Shown piece by piece: positions 1-12,789 of a stretch of DNA of 64,000 nt. This stretch comes from Dichetophora obliterata (lineage: Eukaryota; Arthropoda; Insecta; Diptera; Sciomyzidae). Each line of letters opens with the position of its first letter. The stretch's first letter is position 1. Both the position numbers and the translations under genes were made by a program. Under the pieces are notes generated by a model. The model searched no databases and was not told the DNA's origin. It was given only the letters and a program-made list of their open reading frames with translations. The stretch covers positions 193,822,462 to 193,886,461 of the forward strand of contig OY986438.1 in NCBI GenBank assembly GCA_963920525.1. The letters are read 5' to 3'.

Positions 1-2800
1 TTTGGACATTTGTCTTTCGAAATGATGACTCAAAGACTTAGAAAAGGTCTGTTATGGACCAACTTTTGCTTGGAGTTTGAAAAATCTCCGAAGAACCTAA
101 TTTTTAGGGAAAAATTTATTAGCGCCACCACTAAACCTCTTCCAAAAAATCTGAAAAAAATCTCAAAAATACTTGACCTCATAAGCTTTCAAAAAAAGCT
201 TGAGCAAAAGCTTTTTGGGACACCCTAATCTACATATCAACTGAAAGGTTTAATTATGGGCTTTTTTTATAAGATTTTTTTTTATATTAATAACGCGACT
301 TTAGGAGAAAATAACGGGTTTATCATTAATTAAAAGTAAATATAATATGAAATCTTTAATAAAACTCAATATATTGCTAAAATATATATGCTTTGTATTT
401 TTTCTGACAAATAATATAATGACCTTAAACGTGTAATAACATGTCAATAGCTAATATCGATTGGTTGTTGACAAAGATATAGATGTTCTTCTGAATAGAT
501 ATTTTAGAAAGAAAAAAAATATAAAAATTGATAACTCGACAGCTAATTGATATATCGATAATTTTTTTCGTATATTTTATTTTCTCAATGAGTACCTTAA
601 AACTGCATTTTCAAATCTTGGCGCATCGGCAATCGGAATCGTGCCTATTGATTTCTTGCAACTACATATATGATAAAAAATAGTAGTGTAGTAGTATGTA
701 AAGTATAACTACAATAGTACTACATCTGGCAAATATGGGTGTAAGCTCAACTTTTTTCGACCTCGAAAAGGAATCAAAACACACAGCAAGTATAAGGGGT
801 ACTTTTTAAAGTCTCTCCGTATCGAGCCTACCTGGTCACAAGTTGTTAACATTTGTTCAGTCAAAAGTCTTTGCCAATTCTTTCTCGCTAGTGCGATTCC
901 ATTAATGTATCGTTGAATTTAGCAAATTAACTTTTTTGTATTTTCTCGAAGGATTTTTTTACCCACTTGTGCATGTCTCTTTAAATGAAATTTGTTTGAT
1001 TTTAAAAATATGTCAACTAAAATGTTATAAAAAATTTTTTTTCGGGATTTATTTTCTTTTCTATTTTTAGCTTTTTTTTACCTTACGACGACTGAAGTTC
1101 GAATTTTCTGCTTGGCTATGCGTTTAAAATGAACTATAACTCATTGAAGCATTTACAAATGAAAATCCTTCACTCGAGAAAAACATGGTTTTCGAACACC
1201 AACTTCTAACTTATCAGAGCATCGTTACTATCGTTGACAACCATTGAGTGGTAAGACCGCCTGTTATAAGAACAAAAAAAAAAAACATATCAGTGCCCAT
1301 CATCATGTTCTTGTTCTATGTTTTGTGCTACTTTAGCAGTTTTTGCCATATCGACAAATGTCAACGTTTATTTTGAAACTTCCGGCATTATCGAGGCTGT
1401 ATAGCATTGGCACAAGGCACATAGAAACAAAATGTTGGCGGAAGCAACACAGCTTGTATGCTACACCACCCACTCATGACACATTTATCGACTTATCAAT
1501 CTTCTTCCTCCCCCCCCCCCCCACAAACTCACTTCGCACACTCTCACCACCATCCTACAACTCTTGTCAATTCAACTCGAACATAATGCTTAAAAGGGAA
1601 AAGTGAAAAACTATCGAATCCTTGAATTGGAAATATTGAGAAATGCAAATTCAGTACATATTCAATTGCATTCAAGATGCAAATTGATGGAAATCGATTT
1701 TAAATTCCTTACAATGTCCTTCAAAACGACCACCACGAGGAAACGAGACAACGAGGAAACGAGACAACGAGAAAACTAGGAAAACGAGCAAATATCCACT
1801 AAACTATGCACTAGTTGTAACAAACAGTAAAGAAATGAATAACTGTTTTATAGTCCGTTAGCTGTGACAAGTTTCTCTTGGCATAGTATCCCCCTTTCCC
1901 CCCTCTCCTTACATGCCACACGCCAATGCTTACATTGCACTGCATTTATTGAGTGTGCAAAATGCTTTTATTTCGCTCATACGTTTTGCCAATGCCAATA
2001 AATTTATTGTCCATGGTAAGATGAAGTAGCACAAAAGTTGCATTCTTTTTTTATTGGGTACTAAATAAAAAGTTGTTCTTTGTTTATTGCTTTTTTTTTG
2101 CAAAAAACGCGACAATAATTACTGGTAAAGGAATTAATTGAGTAAGTTTTGCGGGAGAGTCTTTTCATGATTGAAATTTCCTAACGAGTTTTCGAAACTA
2201 TTTTCGACTAGCTACACCCAGAGGAAAATCGCATGGCAAACATAAATATGAACATATTTGGTTCCTGAAATAGTTGAATTTAATACAAAACACTTTATTT
2301 TTACTTAAACCATATTTAAATAAATAATTAAATATGAATGCATTTCAAATTTAAAAATAAGACACTTTATTATTAGTACAACAAATTTAATTTAAAGTGA
2401 AATGATTGAAATTATTATGGAAAAATTAATTTCGACTTTGCAGAATAGTTAAATTAAAAATTTTAACAATTCATTGTAAATACTTATATACTTTGGTTTA
2501 AGTATGAAAATCCTTTCAATCAACTTTTTTGATTGTTAAGTAAAAATCAAAGTGGATATACTTCAGAATAGATATTTCACTCTTTGAAGCTAAATCATAG
2601 GCAACAATAGCTAAATCGAAGTGTGAATATTAAGATTTACTAAGTTTTTTCTTTGGGCGTACCCAGCAAGGACAGTAATCATAGCTGAACTAGTTATATA
2701 ATGATTACTTGGTAATGGGAGATAGTTCCCTGCTGGATTACAACACACACACAAAGGCATTATTTTAACATGGGCTTGACATAGGCGGTAATGTGTGGTG
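1..2800. other. AT-rich non-coding stretch, no gene seen
   Basis: No open frame here has a recognisable domain. The DNA is AT-rich with many homopolymer runs, a C-run near 1510-1522 and a short 16-bp tandem repeat (1735-1790). It reads as intron or intergenic DNA. The first ~240 bases end in a GGGACACCCTA word that could be the edge of an old transposon, but no partner end is visible. Confidence 0.6.
1735..1790. repeat. Short 16-bp tandem repeat
   Basis: The 16-mer ACGAGGAAACGAGACA occurs twice in tandem, followed by a degenerate third copy. It is a local minisatellite in non-coding DNA. Confidence 0.75.
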
Positions 2801-2804
2801 CTTA

Positions 2805-2975
2805 CATCCAGCATTACTCATAAGTCAGAGGTAAACTAATTACATCCAGTATTACCAATAAGTCAGAGTATTACTAGTTACTACCTGCATTACCTATAAG
2901 TCAGAAGTCAACTACTTACCACCTCCATTGCCCATAAGTCAGACGTCAACTACATATCACCTCCATTGAGGTCAA
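2805..2975. repeat. 39-bp minisatellite, left half
   Basis: About four diverged copies of a unit near 39 bp are recognised by the core CATAAGTCAGAGGTCAACTA. The array stops where LINE sequence begins and resumes with the same core after the LINE tail (6240-6425), so the LINE interrupts a single older array. Confidence 0.8.
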
Positions 2976-2984
2976 AACATATCT

Positions 2985-4340
2985 CTTATCTTCAAAAGTC
3001 CCGTAAAGAGCAGCAACAATATTATTCCTAACCAAATTATTACTCCTACTCAAAACCCTTCTCCCAGCCTATTATTTGTCTCTCTCTACTACCAAAATGT
3101 AAGAGGCTTACGCACCAAAATCTCTACAGTGTTTCTTAATTCTCTTAAGCTTCCCTACGACATATTTGCCCTTACTGAGACCAATCTTACGCCCGACTTT
3201 AAGGATACTGAGGTCTTCGCGTCCGATTTCGTGGTTTTCAGAGACGATGGTCTCGACAAAGATGATCTCTCCTCAGGTCGTGGTGTCCTTCTCGCTATTC
3301 ACAATCGCTTCAATCCTACCATTATAAAAAACTCCCACACTGCCAACTTTGAATTTATATGTGCCAAAGCTTGCATCACAAAACGTAATGTATTCATTAT
3401 TTGCTGTTATATTCGCCGGTCTCAACCAGTGAATGGTTATCAGCTCGCAGTAGACGCAATAGATTCACTTTTGGACCTTATGGATCCATTTGACACCGTT
3501 ATTTTTCTGGGAGATTTTAATCTTCCCAACCTTCAATGGGTCCTCTCTGATGATGAATCCTACTATCTTTCTTCAAATCCTACCTCTGAAAAAGAAATTC
3601 TTTTTACTAGTTGTATTTCAGACTGCGGCCTTTACCAGCTGAGCGGAGTTACTAACAATTTAGGTAGACAACTAGACCTAATTTTTTCTTCGGATTTAGA
3701 TAACTGCGTAGTCTCCGCAAGTAACCATCTTCTTTCAACACTCGATCAGTACCATCCACCATTATCCCTTACCTTATCATATCACATTGATATCAAAAAT
3801 ACACATTTCGAGCACTCGTACAGCTTTAACTTTCGGAAAACTGATTTTGTAAAACTAGAAATTTTATTCAGTAGAATCGATTTCCAACATCTCTTCGATA
3901 ATGGTTATGAAAGCGTTGATACTGCAGTTGCTCACTTCTATGACATAATTTTCGGCTGCTTCACACATTCTGTCCCCTTCACCAGGCAGAAAAACTTTTC
4001 GTCATGTCCTCCCTGGTACAATAAGGAACTACGTGTACTCCGCAACAAAAGGAACAAACTATGGCGCGCATATTTAATTTCTCGTTCTCCTCTTGATCTC
4101 ACAAATTATCTTCACGCCTTTAACCTTTTTTCCACACTCTGTGAAACGCTATACGAGTCTTATCTTGCTCATATTTAAAGTAAATTGCTGTCGGATCCTA
4201 AAAGCTTCTACAAGTTTATAAATACTAAAAGAAAATCTGACAACTACCCATCTACCCTTACTTTTTCGGACATTTCCTCAGACAACCTGGAAATAATTGC
4301 AAACCTATTTGCAAATTTTTTTCAGTCAGTCATGCACTAA
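2985..4340 (+). pseudogene. LINE ORF2, endonuclease part, broken
   Basis: This is the N-terminal half of a LINE ORF2 and encodes the endonuclease that nicks target DNA for target-primed reverse transcription. The open frame runs upstream of the first ATG (3129) to about 2985 and includes the YYQNVRGLRTK start typical of these proteins. Endonuclease motifs are visible: the ALTETNL glutamate, the FLGDFNLP aspartate and asparagine, and a histidine in QYHPPLSL where families have SDHxP. The frame is cut by a TAA at 4176-4178, continues in the same frame for about 50 codons to 4340, and then shifts. The sequence around the stop is otherwise typical linker, so a point nonsense change is likely. No intact product is expected. 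Confidence 0.88.
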
Positions 4341-5952
4341 TCATAACGACGAACTAGACTACGAGTATTTTTCTTTGTTAAGGGACTGTCCTCAAACGTC
4401 GCTAACTTCTGTTGATATTACACTAGCTGATGTGTTAGAAAAGATAAATAGTCTGAAGGACGATTATTCTCCAGGACCCGATGGCTTGCCTGCTATTGTT
4501 ATAAAAAAATTCGCGGACGTGTTGGCTCATCCCCTATTGGCTCTTTTCCAACTTTCTATTTCAAATTCCGTTTTTCCTAAGTTGTGGAAGAGCTCGTACA
4601 TAATACCTCTGCCTAAGAAAGGACCAAGAAACGATATTTCCAATTACAGACCTATTGCAAAACTTTCATGTACTCCAAAAATGTTTGAAAGCATTATTTA
4701 TGACATTCTCTTTTTCCATTGCAAATCTATTTTTCCTCCCAGCCAACACGGCTTCCTCAAAGGAAGATCGACTACCACTAACCTTGCAGAATTTGTTTCA
4801 AACGCTCTATGCTCGTTGGAAAGCGGGTACGAAGTTGATGTAGTGTCTACCGACTTTAGTAAAGCGTTCGACAAAATCTCACACACTATCATTCTTCTTA
4901 AGCTTAAAGCCTTTGGTTTTCCATCACTCTTTATATCTTGGATTAAATCATATCTCGAAGAACGCCGTTATAATGTCATCTTTAGATTTTCCAATTCAGA
5001 TTCTTTTTCAGCTACCTCTGGTGTCCCACAAGGTAGTCACCTTGGTCCTTTGTTGTTTGTCTTAACAATCTCTGATGTAGATGGCATCATCAAAGAATCC
5101 AATCTCTCTGTGTATGCTGATGACATGAAAATCTATCGGCGCATACAAACTAACGACGATTCTCACTATCTTCAAGAAGATCTAGTTAGTTTTTCCACTT
5201 GGTGTCAAAAAAATCTTCTAGAGCTCAACGTTAGTAAATGTCAAGCTATTACATATTCACGCAAGCGTCTCCAGCTTCCCCCAAGAACATATTACTTACT
5301 CGGCAAGCCAGTTCCTCCTGTAAGCTTTTTAAGGGACTTAGGTGTAATATGTGACAAGGAACTTAATTTTAGGTCTCATATTGATAATATCATTGGTAGA
5401 GCCAATTCTGCACTGGGTTTTGTGAAACACTGGTCCAGAGAATTCTCCAACCCTTACGTTACTAAATCTCTCTACCTTACCTTTGTTAGACCCATCCTCG
5501 AATATGCCAGCCAGGTTTGGTCTCCTATCTACAACATCCATTCTGTGCGAATCGAAGCCGTTCAACGAAGATTCATTAGGTACGCACTACGCGGTCTTCC
5601 CGGTTCTGACAGTTTCAACTTACCTCCTTATGCAGACCGCCTGAAGTTGATTAACATGCAATCTCTTGCAAAACGAAGAGAAGTTGCAGACGTACTCTTC
5701 ATTCATCAACTTGTATGCGGTACCATTAACTGCCCTGCACTACTCCAATTAATATCCTTTAATACCAACCCACGTAACCTTAGGTCTATTCCTCTCTTCC
5801 ATCTCAACTTCCATCGTACCGGCTATGGTTGCAGTGAACCTGTAACCAGGATGCTTCGTGTAACTAACAATTTGATCAGCGAATTTGATTTTCATCTGAG
5901 CAGATCTCGACTCCGAAATGCCCTTCTAAACTCCAACGCCACTTCTTCTTAA
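4297..5952 (+). pseudogene. LINE ORF2, reverse transcriptase part
   Basis: This 551-codon open frame continues ORF2 after a frame change near 4325. It encodes the reverse transcriptase that copies element RNA at the nicked target. Visible motifs in order are SPGPDGLP, NYRPIAKLS, the HGFLKGRSTTTNL block, motif A VSTDFSKAFDKISH, motif B SGVPQGSHLGPLLF, and the catalytic YADD box in SVYADDMKIY. A C-terminal segment with LRDLGV and FVRPILEYASQVW is also typical of CR1-type ORF2. The RT domain has no internal stop. Because the upstream endonuclease frame is broken, the full ORF2 protein cannot be made from this copy. Confidence 0.92.
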
Positions 5953-6239
5953 CTCCAACGCCATTTTTCCCCCTCTATAATTTTTTTCTTACAATTAAGA
6001 TATGATACATATTCCCTGTTAATTATTGTAAGTTCCCTTTATTACTTTTCTCTCCGTATTTCCCTTTTGACGTGTTCTTATAATTACGTTTTTCTGGTGG
6101 GCGGATTACGCCCACCACGAATTGGATATCTTTCGAACACTAAAACAAGGGAAGGAGAGAGAAAAAAAAAATAAATAAATAAACCCTGTTAGAATAAGTT
6201 AAGACCCTGTTAGAATAAGATTAGTTCTTAGTTAATCAG

Positions 6240-6425
6240 CTTGTATTAAGCTTAACGAATAAATTACCCATAAGTCAGAGGCCAACTACTTAGTTCCAGT
6301 ATTACCTATAAGTTTGAAGACTAATTACCTCTCATATTACTTGTAAGTCAGAATGTAACCCATTACCTCCAGTACAACTTATAACTCAAAGAGTAACTGC
6401 CTAGCTTTATTAATGCCAAAAAAGA
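6240..6425. repeat. 39-bp minisatellite, right half
   Basis: Roughly four diverged copies carry the same CATAAGTCAGAGGCCAACTA-like core as 2805-2975. Between the LINE tail and this array is a 15-bp word, CCCTGTTAGAATAAG, present twice (about 6184-6222). Confidence 0.75.
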
Positions 6426-6471
6426 GTAATCGTTGTTATGTTTCAGTAGAAATTCAATTTTTATAAATAAA

Positions 6472-7819
6472 CTAGCTGAAACCCGGCACGTTGCTGCCAC
6501 GCTCCCTTGCATGTGTAAATTGAGGTCGAATACTGAATTTTGATGCTGTGCGACCTATAACTCCAAAGCAATTCGATATCGCAAATTTGGGTCAAATATG
6601 AGGTCCCTTGGCAAACGCCAATAAAATTTAATCAATGAAATTACATGTGTACATTTAGATCGAATACTGAGTTCCGACGCTGTGCTACAAATAACTCAGA
6701 AGCTATTCGATATCGCAAATTTGGGTTGTATGGGAGGTGTCACTCTCCCTTGTCCAACGCCCAAAAAATGTTGCCAATAAAAGTGCATGTGGAAATTTGG
6801 ATCGAATACTGAATTCCGACGCTGTGCGACCTATAATTCCAAAGCTATTCGATAGCACAAATCTGGGTTCTATGGGAGATTCCAGTCCCCCTTTTCCTAT
6901 GCCCATACAATTTTATTAATGAAACTGCATGTATGAATTGAGGTCGAATACTGAATTTCTGACGCATTCTGACGCTGTGTTACCCATAACTTTAAAGCTA
7001 TTCGATTTTGCATGTTTGGGTTGTACTTGTCCAACGCCATAAAATGTTTTCAGTAACACTGCACGTGTAAAGGTCGACTACTGTATTTCGATGCTGTGTG
7101 ACCTATAACTTCAAAGCTATTCGATAGCACAAATTTTGGTTGTATGGGGGGAGGTGAAACTCCACCGTTTCCAACGCCCATAAAATGTTATTAATGAAAC
7201 TGCATGCATAAATTGATGTCGAATACTGAGTTCCGATGTTGTGTGACCTGTAACTCCAAAACTATTCGATATCGCAAGTTTTGGTTGTATCGGAGGTTCC
7301 ACTCCTCCTTGTTTAACTTCCAAAAAATGTCATCAGTGGAACGACATGTGTAAATTGTGATTGAATATCGAATTTCGAGGCAGTGCGACCCATAACTCCA
7401 AAGCAATTTGATATCGCGAATTCTTTATATATTTGTGGGCGGTAAAAAGGGTGCGGCAATTTTTTCTTAAACCATCTCATACTCGAAAGAAATCCACTAT
7501 CAAAAATTTTATTAAGTCTCTTTATCTTTTCTTAAAAGTAGGCGTAGCTATAGTGGGACCACACTCATTTTAAGTATTGTTACCGATAGTTATCATACGA
7601 ACTTAATTACCAAATTTTACTTTAATACGACAACTGTCTTAAATATAGCATTTTTATTGATTTGTGGGCGGTAAAAGGGGTGTGGTAAATTTTAAATATG
7701 CCTATATTGTTCGCGTAATTGCAAGCAATAAGTTGACAAAGTTTTATCGCAATCCCATGAACGGTATTGCAGCGCATAGCGAACGAACAAACAAACAAAC
7801 ATTCATTTTATATATTAGA
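6472..7819 (-). mobile_element. Helitron-like non-autonomous element
   Basis: Read on the minus strand, the sequence starts at 7819 with A|TCTAATATATAAAATG followed by a GTTTGTTTGTTTG run, and ends at 6472 with CGGGTTTCAGCTAG|T. A 5' TC and a 3' CTRR inserted between A and T, without target duplication, is the Helitron pattern. No Rep/helicase frame is present, so the copy is non-autonomous. Its 3' part is filled with a ~140-bp tandem repeat. A similar start lies at 8444, so two copies or a partial duplication abut here. Confidence 0.6.
6520..7420. repeat. About 140-bp tandem repeat inside the Helitron-like element
   Basis: About seven diverged copies can be followed by the recurring words AATTGAGGTCGAATACTGA, GACGCTGTGCGACCTATAAC and AAGCTATTCGATATCGCAAA, at steps of roughly 135-145 bp. 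The short open frames here are periodic by-products of the repeat. Two inverted copies of the same unit occur at about 31750-32040. Confidence 0.8.
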
Positions 7820-8444
7820 TTAATTTTTTATTCATTATTCATTTGCTATTCATTATTAATTTTTTATTCATTATTTACTATTCATATTTCATTTTGTCTG
7901 TATTTGCAATATCTAAAGTCTTCACTTGTTATTAAATTCACTTTTTTTTTTCTGTGCGTAAGTATTTACAATGTTTGAAGTCTTCACTTGGTATTAAATC
8001 GGCTATTTTTTTAATGTTACCCGAATTACGTATGTGCAGGATTTACTTGGCCAGCCAAAGACAAAGACTATTTGTTCCAGCTTGGTTTTAAATTTTTGGT
8101 TGTATATTTGATTTTAAATTTTCGATTGTATGGGCATAGCACCGCCCCTTTATCCAGACAAGAGACTTCTGTAAAAATTTTATGAAGATATATAAGAAGC
8201 ATGGCCGTAGCTGGAATTTTTGAAAGCTGCTACCGGCCTAAGCCCCATTTTCGATTTCGGCACATATTTTTATTAGATTTTTGGCAATAAAAAGGGGGAG
8301 GGCGAACTAAGTTTGGGGCTTTTATTTATTTTTATTTTATTTTTATTTTGCAAAAAACCCCATCAAAATCGGATGAGCAGTTTGGCAGCGCATAACATAC
8401 GAACAAACCAAAAAACAAACAAATATTAATTTTTATATATTAGA
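7820..8444 (-). mobile_element. Partial Helitron-like copy
   Basis: The minus strand at 8444 again reads A|TCTAATATATAAAAATTAAT followed by GTTTGTTTG-type sequence and then text similar to the interior of the neighbouring element. No separate CTAG end is visible, so this is a truncated copy or an internal duplication of the element ending at 6472. Confidence 0.5.
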
Positions 8445-8453
8445 TTATGCCTA

Positions 8454-9300
8454 TCTATAGCAATAAAACTCATTTTCTGTTTGTTTGTTTGTTTGGCTTT
8501 TATACAAATCTAAACGGCTAAACGGATTTTGCTCAAACTAGGTACACATATTGAGTCTATCCCATCTTAAAATGTTACATACTTAGTTTTTGCCACGCCT
8601 TCTCCGAAATTTTTTAACTAACTTTAATTTTGTTATTGTAATACTTTTTACCATCGGAGTTTTTTGTGTATTTAATTTAAAAAAATTCTGTTATTTTGAC
8701 ATTAAAAACACTCACATATATTTAAAATTTTCAGTACAACGATTTTTTCATAAAACATCGCTGCCTAAGAATGAGAAAAAAACGACATAAAAATCAAAGT
8801 TTGGTCTTTCGATGCAAATATCTCCGCTGTTCATTAAAATATTTCATTCAAATTTTTTTGTTCAAAAGTTCAATAAAATCACTTCACAAAAATAGGTTGA
8901 ACTGTACCGTTAAGTTAGTGAAACTATGTTTTATAATTATGTCAAAAAAGGTCAAAAATATTGACTTTTTACTCAAAAATTGACTCAAAAATTGTTGTTG
9001 TTGTAAAAATGAAATCAATTAAAAATTGCACATCTGGCTACCTTTCATATGACAAAGCATTTATTTGCAAAAATTCTTCCAGCTAAGCGCAAAAATTATT
9101 TTACTGTTTTTTGTCATCAAAACAACAAGGTACCCCCTTTGATTTTTTTCGCGTAATTTATTTTTTCCAAAATGTTGTTTTTATATCTTTTACAAAAAAT
9201 TCAAGTCTCAGAAATAATTTATGTGAAAAAATTACCCCAATATCTCTTTCCAATGAAAAGTTATAGCTAAAAATCTATTTTTTCATACAATTAAATATAT
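8454..9300 (+). mobile_element. Helitron-like copy, first of two tandem copies
   Basis: It starts A|TCTATAGCAATAAAACTC followed by TTTGTTTGTTTGTTTG. The whole segment is repeated at 9301-10095 with an offset of about 840 bp and modest divergence. It lacks its own 3' end. The small open frames are shadows of the repeated sequence. Confidence 0.55.
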
Positions 9301-11494
9301 TTATAGTAATAAAACTCATTTTCTGTTTGTTTGTTTGTTTGGCCTTTATACAAATCTAAACGGCTAAACGGATTTTGCTCAAACTAAGTACACATATAAA
9401 GTCTATCCCAACTTAAAATCTTACATACTTAGTTTTTGCCACGCCCTCTCCGAAATTTTTTAACTAACGGTAATTTTATTATTGTAATACTTTTTACCAT
9501 CGGAAACATCAAAAAAAATCACATATATTAAAAATTGTAGAAATTTTTAGTGCAAAGACTTTTTCATAAAACATCGTTGCCTAAGAATGAGAAAAAACGA
9601 CATGAAAATCAAAGTTTGGTCTTTCGATGCAAATATCTCCGCTGTCCATTAATATATTTCATCCAAATTTTTTTGTTCAAAAGTTCAATAAAATCACTTC
9701 ACAAAAATAGGTTGAAGTGTACCCTTAAGTCAGTGAGTATATATTTTATGATTATGTCAAAAAAGGTCCAAAATATTGACTTTTTACTCAAAAAATTACT
9801 CAAAAATTGTTGTTGTTGTAAAATTGAAATCAATTAAAAATTGCACATCTGACTACCTTTTATATGACATAGCATTTATTTGCAAAAATTGTTCCAGCTA
9901 AGCGCAAAAATTATTTTACTGTTTTTGATGGGTAAGGGTCCCCTTTTTTCCGCGAAATTTTTTTTCCAAAATATTGTTTTTATATTTTTTACAAAAAATT
10001 CAAGTCTCAAAAATAATATATGTGAAAAAATTACCCCAATATCTCTTGTCAATCAAAAGTTATGGCTAAAAATCTATTTTTTCATACCAGACTATTAATA
10101 AAACTGAGTTTTGTTTTAAAATTCTCCATACAGTTTGAACGTCCCCATTTATCTCTAAGAATGCAGTTGTGTATCTAGAGTAATTACAAACATTTTGGAT
10201 TATATTAAATCTTCCTTATAGCAATCTATTTAGTTTTTTGCCTCCCCACCCCCGCTCCCCTCCTGTTAAGTTTGTTTTGCTGGGATGGCTCTATTTTTTC
10301 TCACTATTGTGTGACCGTTCTCACTTAGTTCTTTATCAATGGTGCTTTAAATGGTGTATATATATCACCATTTCATCGAAAAGATGACTGTGAATAAGAA
10401 TGCTGTAAAAGGTAATATTTTCATGTAACTTGTTTCAGGTTTATGGCGATATAATAAAACATGTGCGAATCTGGTCAGCACAACTATTTCATTAGTTTTG
10501 ATATGTGCATCAAATTCACAGATAGATGGCGACGCATTTGTAAGTACTGTGGGTACAAACTATACACCTTGCGGTGAATAGCTGAATAATGGTTTTTCAA
10601 AAGTTTCTTCAAATTTAACCCCACACGTTTGGGATTACAGAAAGGTGGCGCTATTTTCTGCTTACAGAAGAATATCTGATGTTGTTATGCAGCTAGCAGA
10701 GAAGTTTTGCGAAATATTTTGCGAAAATGCTATTGCTACCAATTTTTTAAAAAGTAAAATAATACAGTAATGCCAGTTTTTTCAGTCGCAGCGTCATCAA
10801 GCGTCATCAACACTTAAAAACATAGAATTGGATCAATTTAAATGTCCAGCTCACTTGCTGGATTTTTTGTTGTTTTTGCTTTGCTTGCAAATGCGATTAC
10901 ATGATTCTGATCTCCAATGAAAAAACGCAGCTAATAGAAATTTTAGTAGGTACTCATTTTTAGTACAACGAATTTTTCATAAAACATTGATAGCTATAAT
11001 GAGAAAAAAATTATATGAAAATCAAAGTTTTTACTTTTAGTGCCAATAACTCCGCTGTTTTTAATATATTTCATTAAAATTTTTTTGTTAAAAAGTTCAA
11101 TATATTTTTTAATATAAATCTTTGCTTAGACGTTAAAATTTCCATATCTGAAGGACGCATTGAGTCCCACCATAATTTTTATTTTGTTGAAAAGATAATT
11201 GTGCTCGCTTTAAGATTAAGTAAATATAAAAATTCTTTTTAATTATTAAAATATGTTTTTCGTACCCCTTCTTTGAATCCAATTAGCTCACCGCAAGAGA
11301 TGGAACCACCAACAACAAAAATTTTCGTAAACTTTTTTGGATTAATGTTCGTTCAATTACCTTTCTAACAGTAGCTTACAAATAAAATTCAACATTTTTT
11401 CATTATTCCCGATTTTAAAAAACATTTAATCGAAAAGTGTATGTTAAAATGTTTATATAAATGACTCTCGAGTAACAACGGGCTTATCAGCTAG
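9301..11494 (+). mobile_element. Helitron-like copy, second, with 3' end
   Basis: The first ~790 bp repeat 8454-9300. The element continues through a region without frames (about 10100-10950), contains a third diverged copy of an internal module (10955-11105), and ends at 11494 with CGGGCTTATCAGCTAG|T, a Helitron-type 3' end. No replication protein is encoded. Confidence 0.5.
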
Positions 11495-11820
11495 TATACA
11501 TATAGAATTAAATCAAAAACTTTTGAAAAAATAAAAAAAGGTTAATACAAAAATTTGAAAAAACTTAAGGAAAAATCTAAAAATATCCAAAAATACATTT
11601 TTGTATTAAGAAATTACAATTTTTTAAATAAATTGAAAAAAAAATTAAAACTCATTACCCACTGAAATAGTAATTTATAAAAGTTAGTCTAATTTTAATG
11701 AAGCATTTTTTTTTGTTGATACATTTTTTTTTTCAAAGAAAAGCCCTTTTTTTTAGTTCTATTTCAGAATTCTTCTTCGTATAGCCCTCCTTTAAAAGTG
11801 CACCTGTAATTAAATATATA

Positions 11821-12780
11821 CAGTGGTGGTCACAAATTTAGCACACATTTTGTTAGTAACTCTAATTTGAAATTTTTTACATCTTAGCTTAAGAATTGTA
11901 ATCAAATACTTTTTGTTGAGTATTGTTTATGAAGTTAGCTCTATGTACCGTTAGTTGGTTCCTTAGCTATTTTTCCAGAAGCTCAGCGGCATTTGATTCA
12001 GCAAATGAAAAATGGTGGAAGCACAGTTTCACAGATTGCTCTGCTCCTTAGATGTTCGTGAAAGTTATTATCTAACGCATTACGAGAAGTAGAGCAGTAT
12101 AAGACCATTAAAAATATAAAATAGCAACCTAGAGCTCGAAAAACAATAGAAAGAGAGGGCCATTTGATTTATAGAGCTTCACTTAGTGATCCTTTTAAGA
12201 CCTCAAATAAAATGAAAAATGAAATTTCATCAAAATATGGCATAAATGTGTTCTCAATAGACATAAAAAGATGCTTAAATGAAAACAATTTCCGTAGCTT
12301 TATAGCCCAACATACACTACATGTGTCGCAAAAAAATATTAAATGTAGTCTTGCGTTTGCAAAAGAATATTTAAAAAGTCAACGAATTTTTGGAAAAATG
12401 TGCTTTGGAGGGATGAATCAACGTTTTGCCGGGTCGCATCTGACAGCAAACAATATGTGTGGCGTCCTCAAAACATGCAACACAATCTAAAGAACACGCT
12501 CAAGACTATTAAACAGGGAGGCTGAAATGTTATGGTATGTGCGGCGTTTTCTTGGCATGGAGCTGGTCCGATTGTTAAAATTTACCAAAAAATGGATCAA
12601 CACGTTTACAAAAACGTACTTGTCAATACCATGACAACGTTTCAAGAGGATAGTTTGCCGCTTTAATGGCGTTTTATGCAGGATAATGATCCAAGGCACA
12701 TAGTTAAGAGTTGCTTGGAAGAAAACCATGCTGATATTTTTGAACCATGCAGAATTCGTACGTGCAGTAAATATTGTAAA
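11821..12780 (+). pseudogene. Tc1-like transposase remnant with left terminal repeat
   Basis: The left end is TA|CAGTGGTGGTCACAAATTT, a TA target followed by a terminal repeat related to that of the element at 42318. From about 11955 a decayed transposase can be followed across frames: an N-terminal helix-turn-helix part (HLIQQMKNGGSTVSQIALLL), a middle part around IYRASLSDP and LAFAKEYLKSQ, FGGMNQRF where intact proteins have WSDESKF, and then AFSWHGAGPI and MQDNDPRH. Stops and frameshifts occur throughout. The right terminal repeat is missing, so the copy is truncated after about 12780 and certainly inactive. Confidence 0.8.
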
Positions 12781-12789
12781 TAAAATATA

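Larger units (their letters stand above)
2980..6183 (+). mobile_element. Non-LTR retrotransposon, CR1/Jockey-like, 5' truncated
   Basis: The element carries an apurinic-type endonuclease followed by a reverse transcriptase in the order typical of CR1/Jockey-group LINEs, then a short 3' UTR and an A-rich tail of repeated AAAT units (about 6160-6183). ORF1 is missing, so the copy is truncated close to the start of ORF2. Only one stop and one frameshift are apparent, which points to a fairly young copy. Clade assignment within the CR1/Jockey group is uncertain. It lies inside a 39-bp minisatellite. No clear target-site duplication was found. Confidence 0.9.

Noticed and set aside
6703..7406. Overlapping 60-70-codon frames on both strands
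   Set aside because: They recur with the 140-bp tandem unit and change with its point differences.
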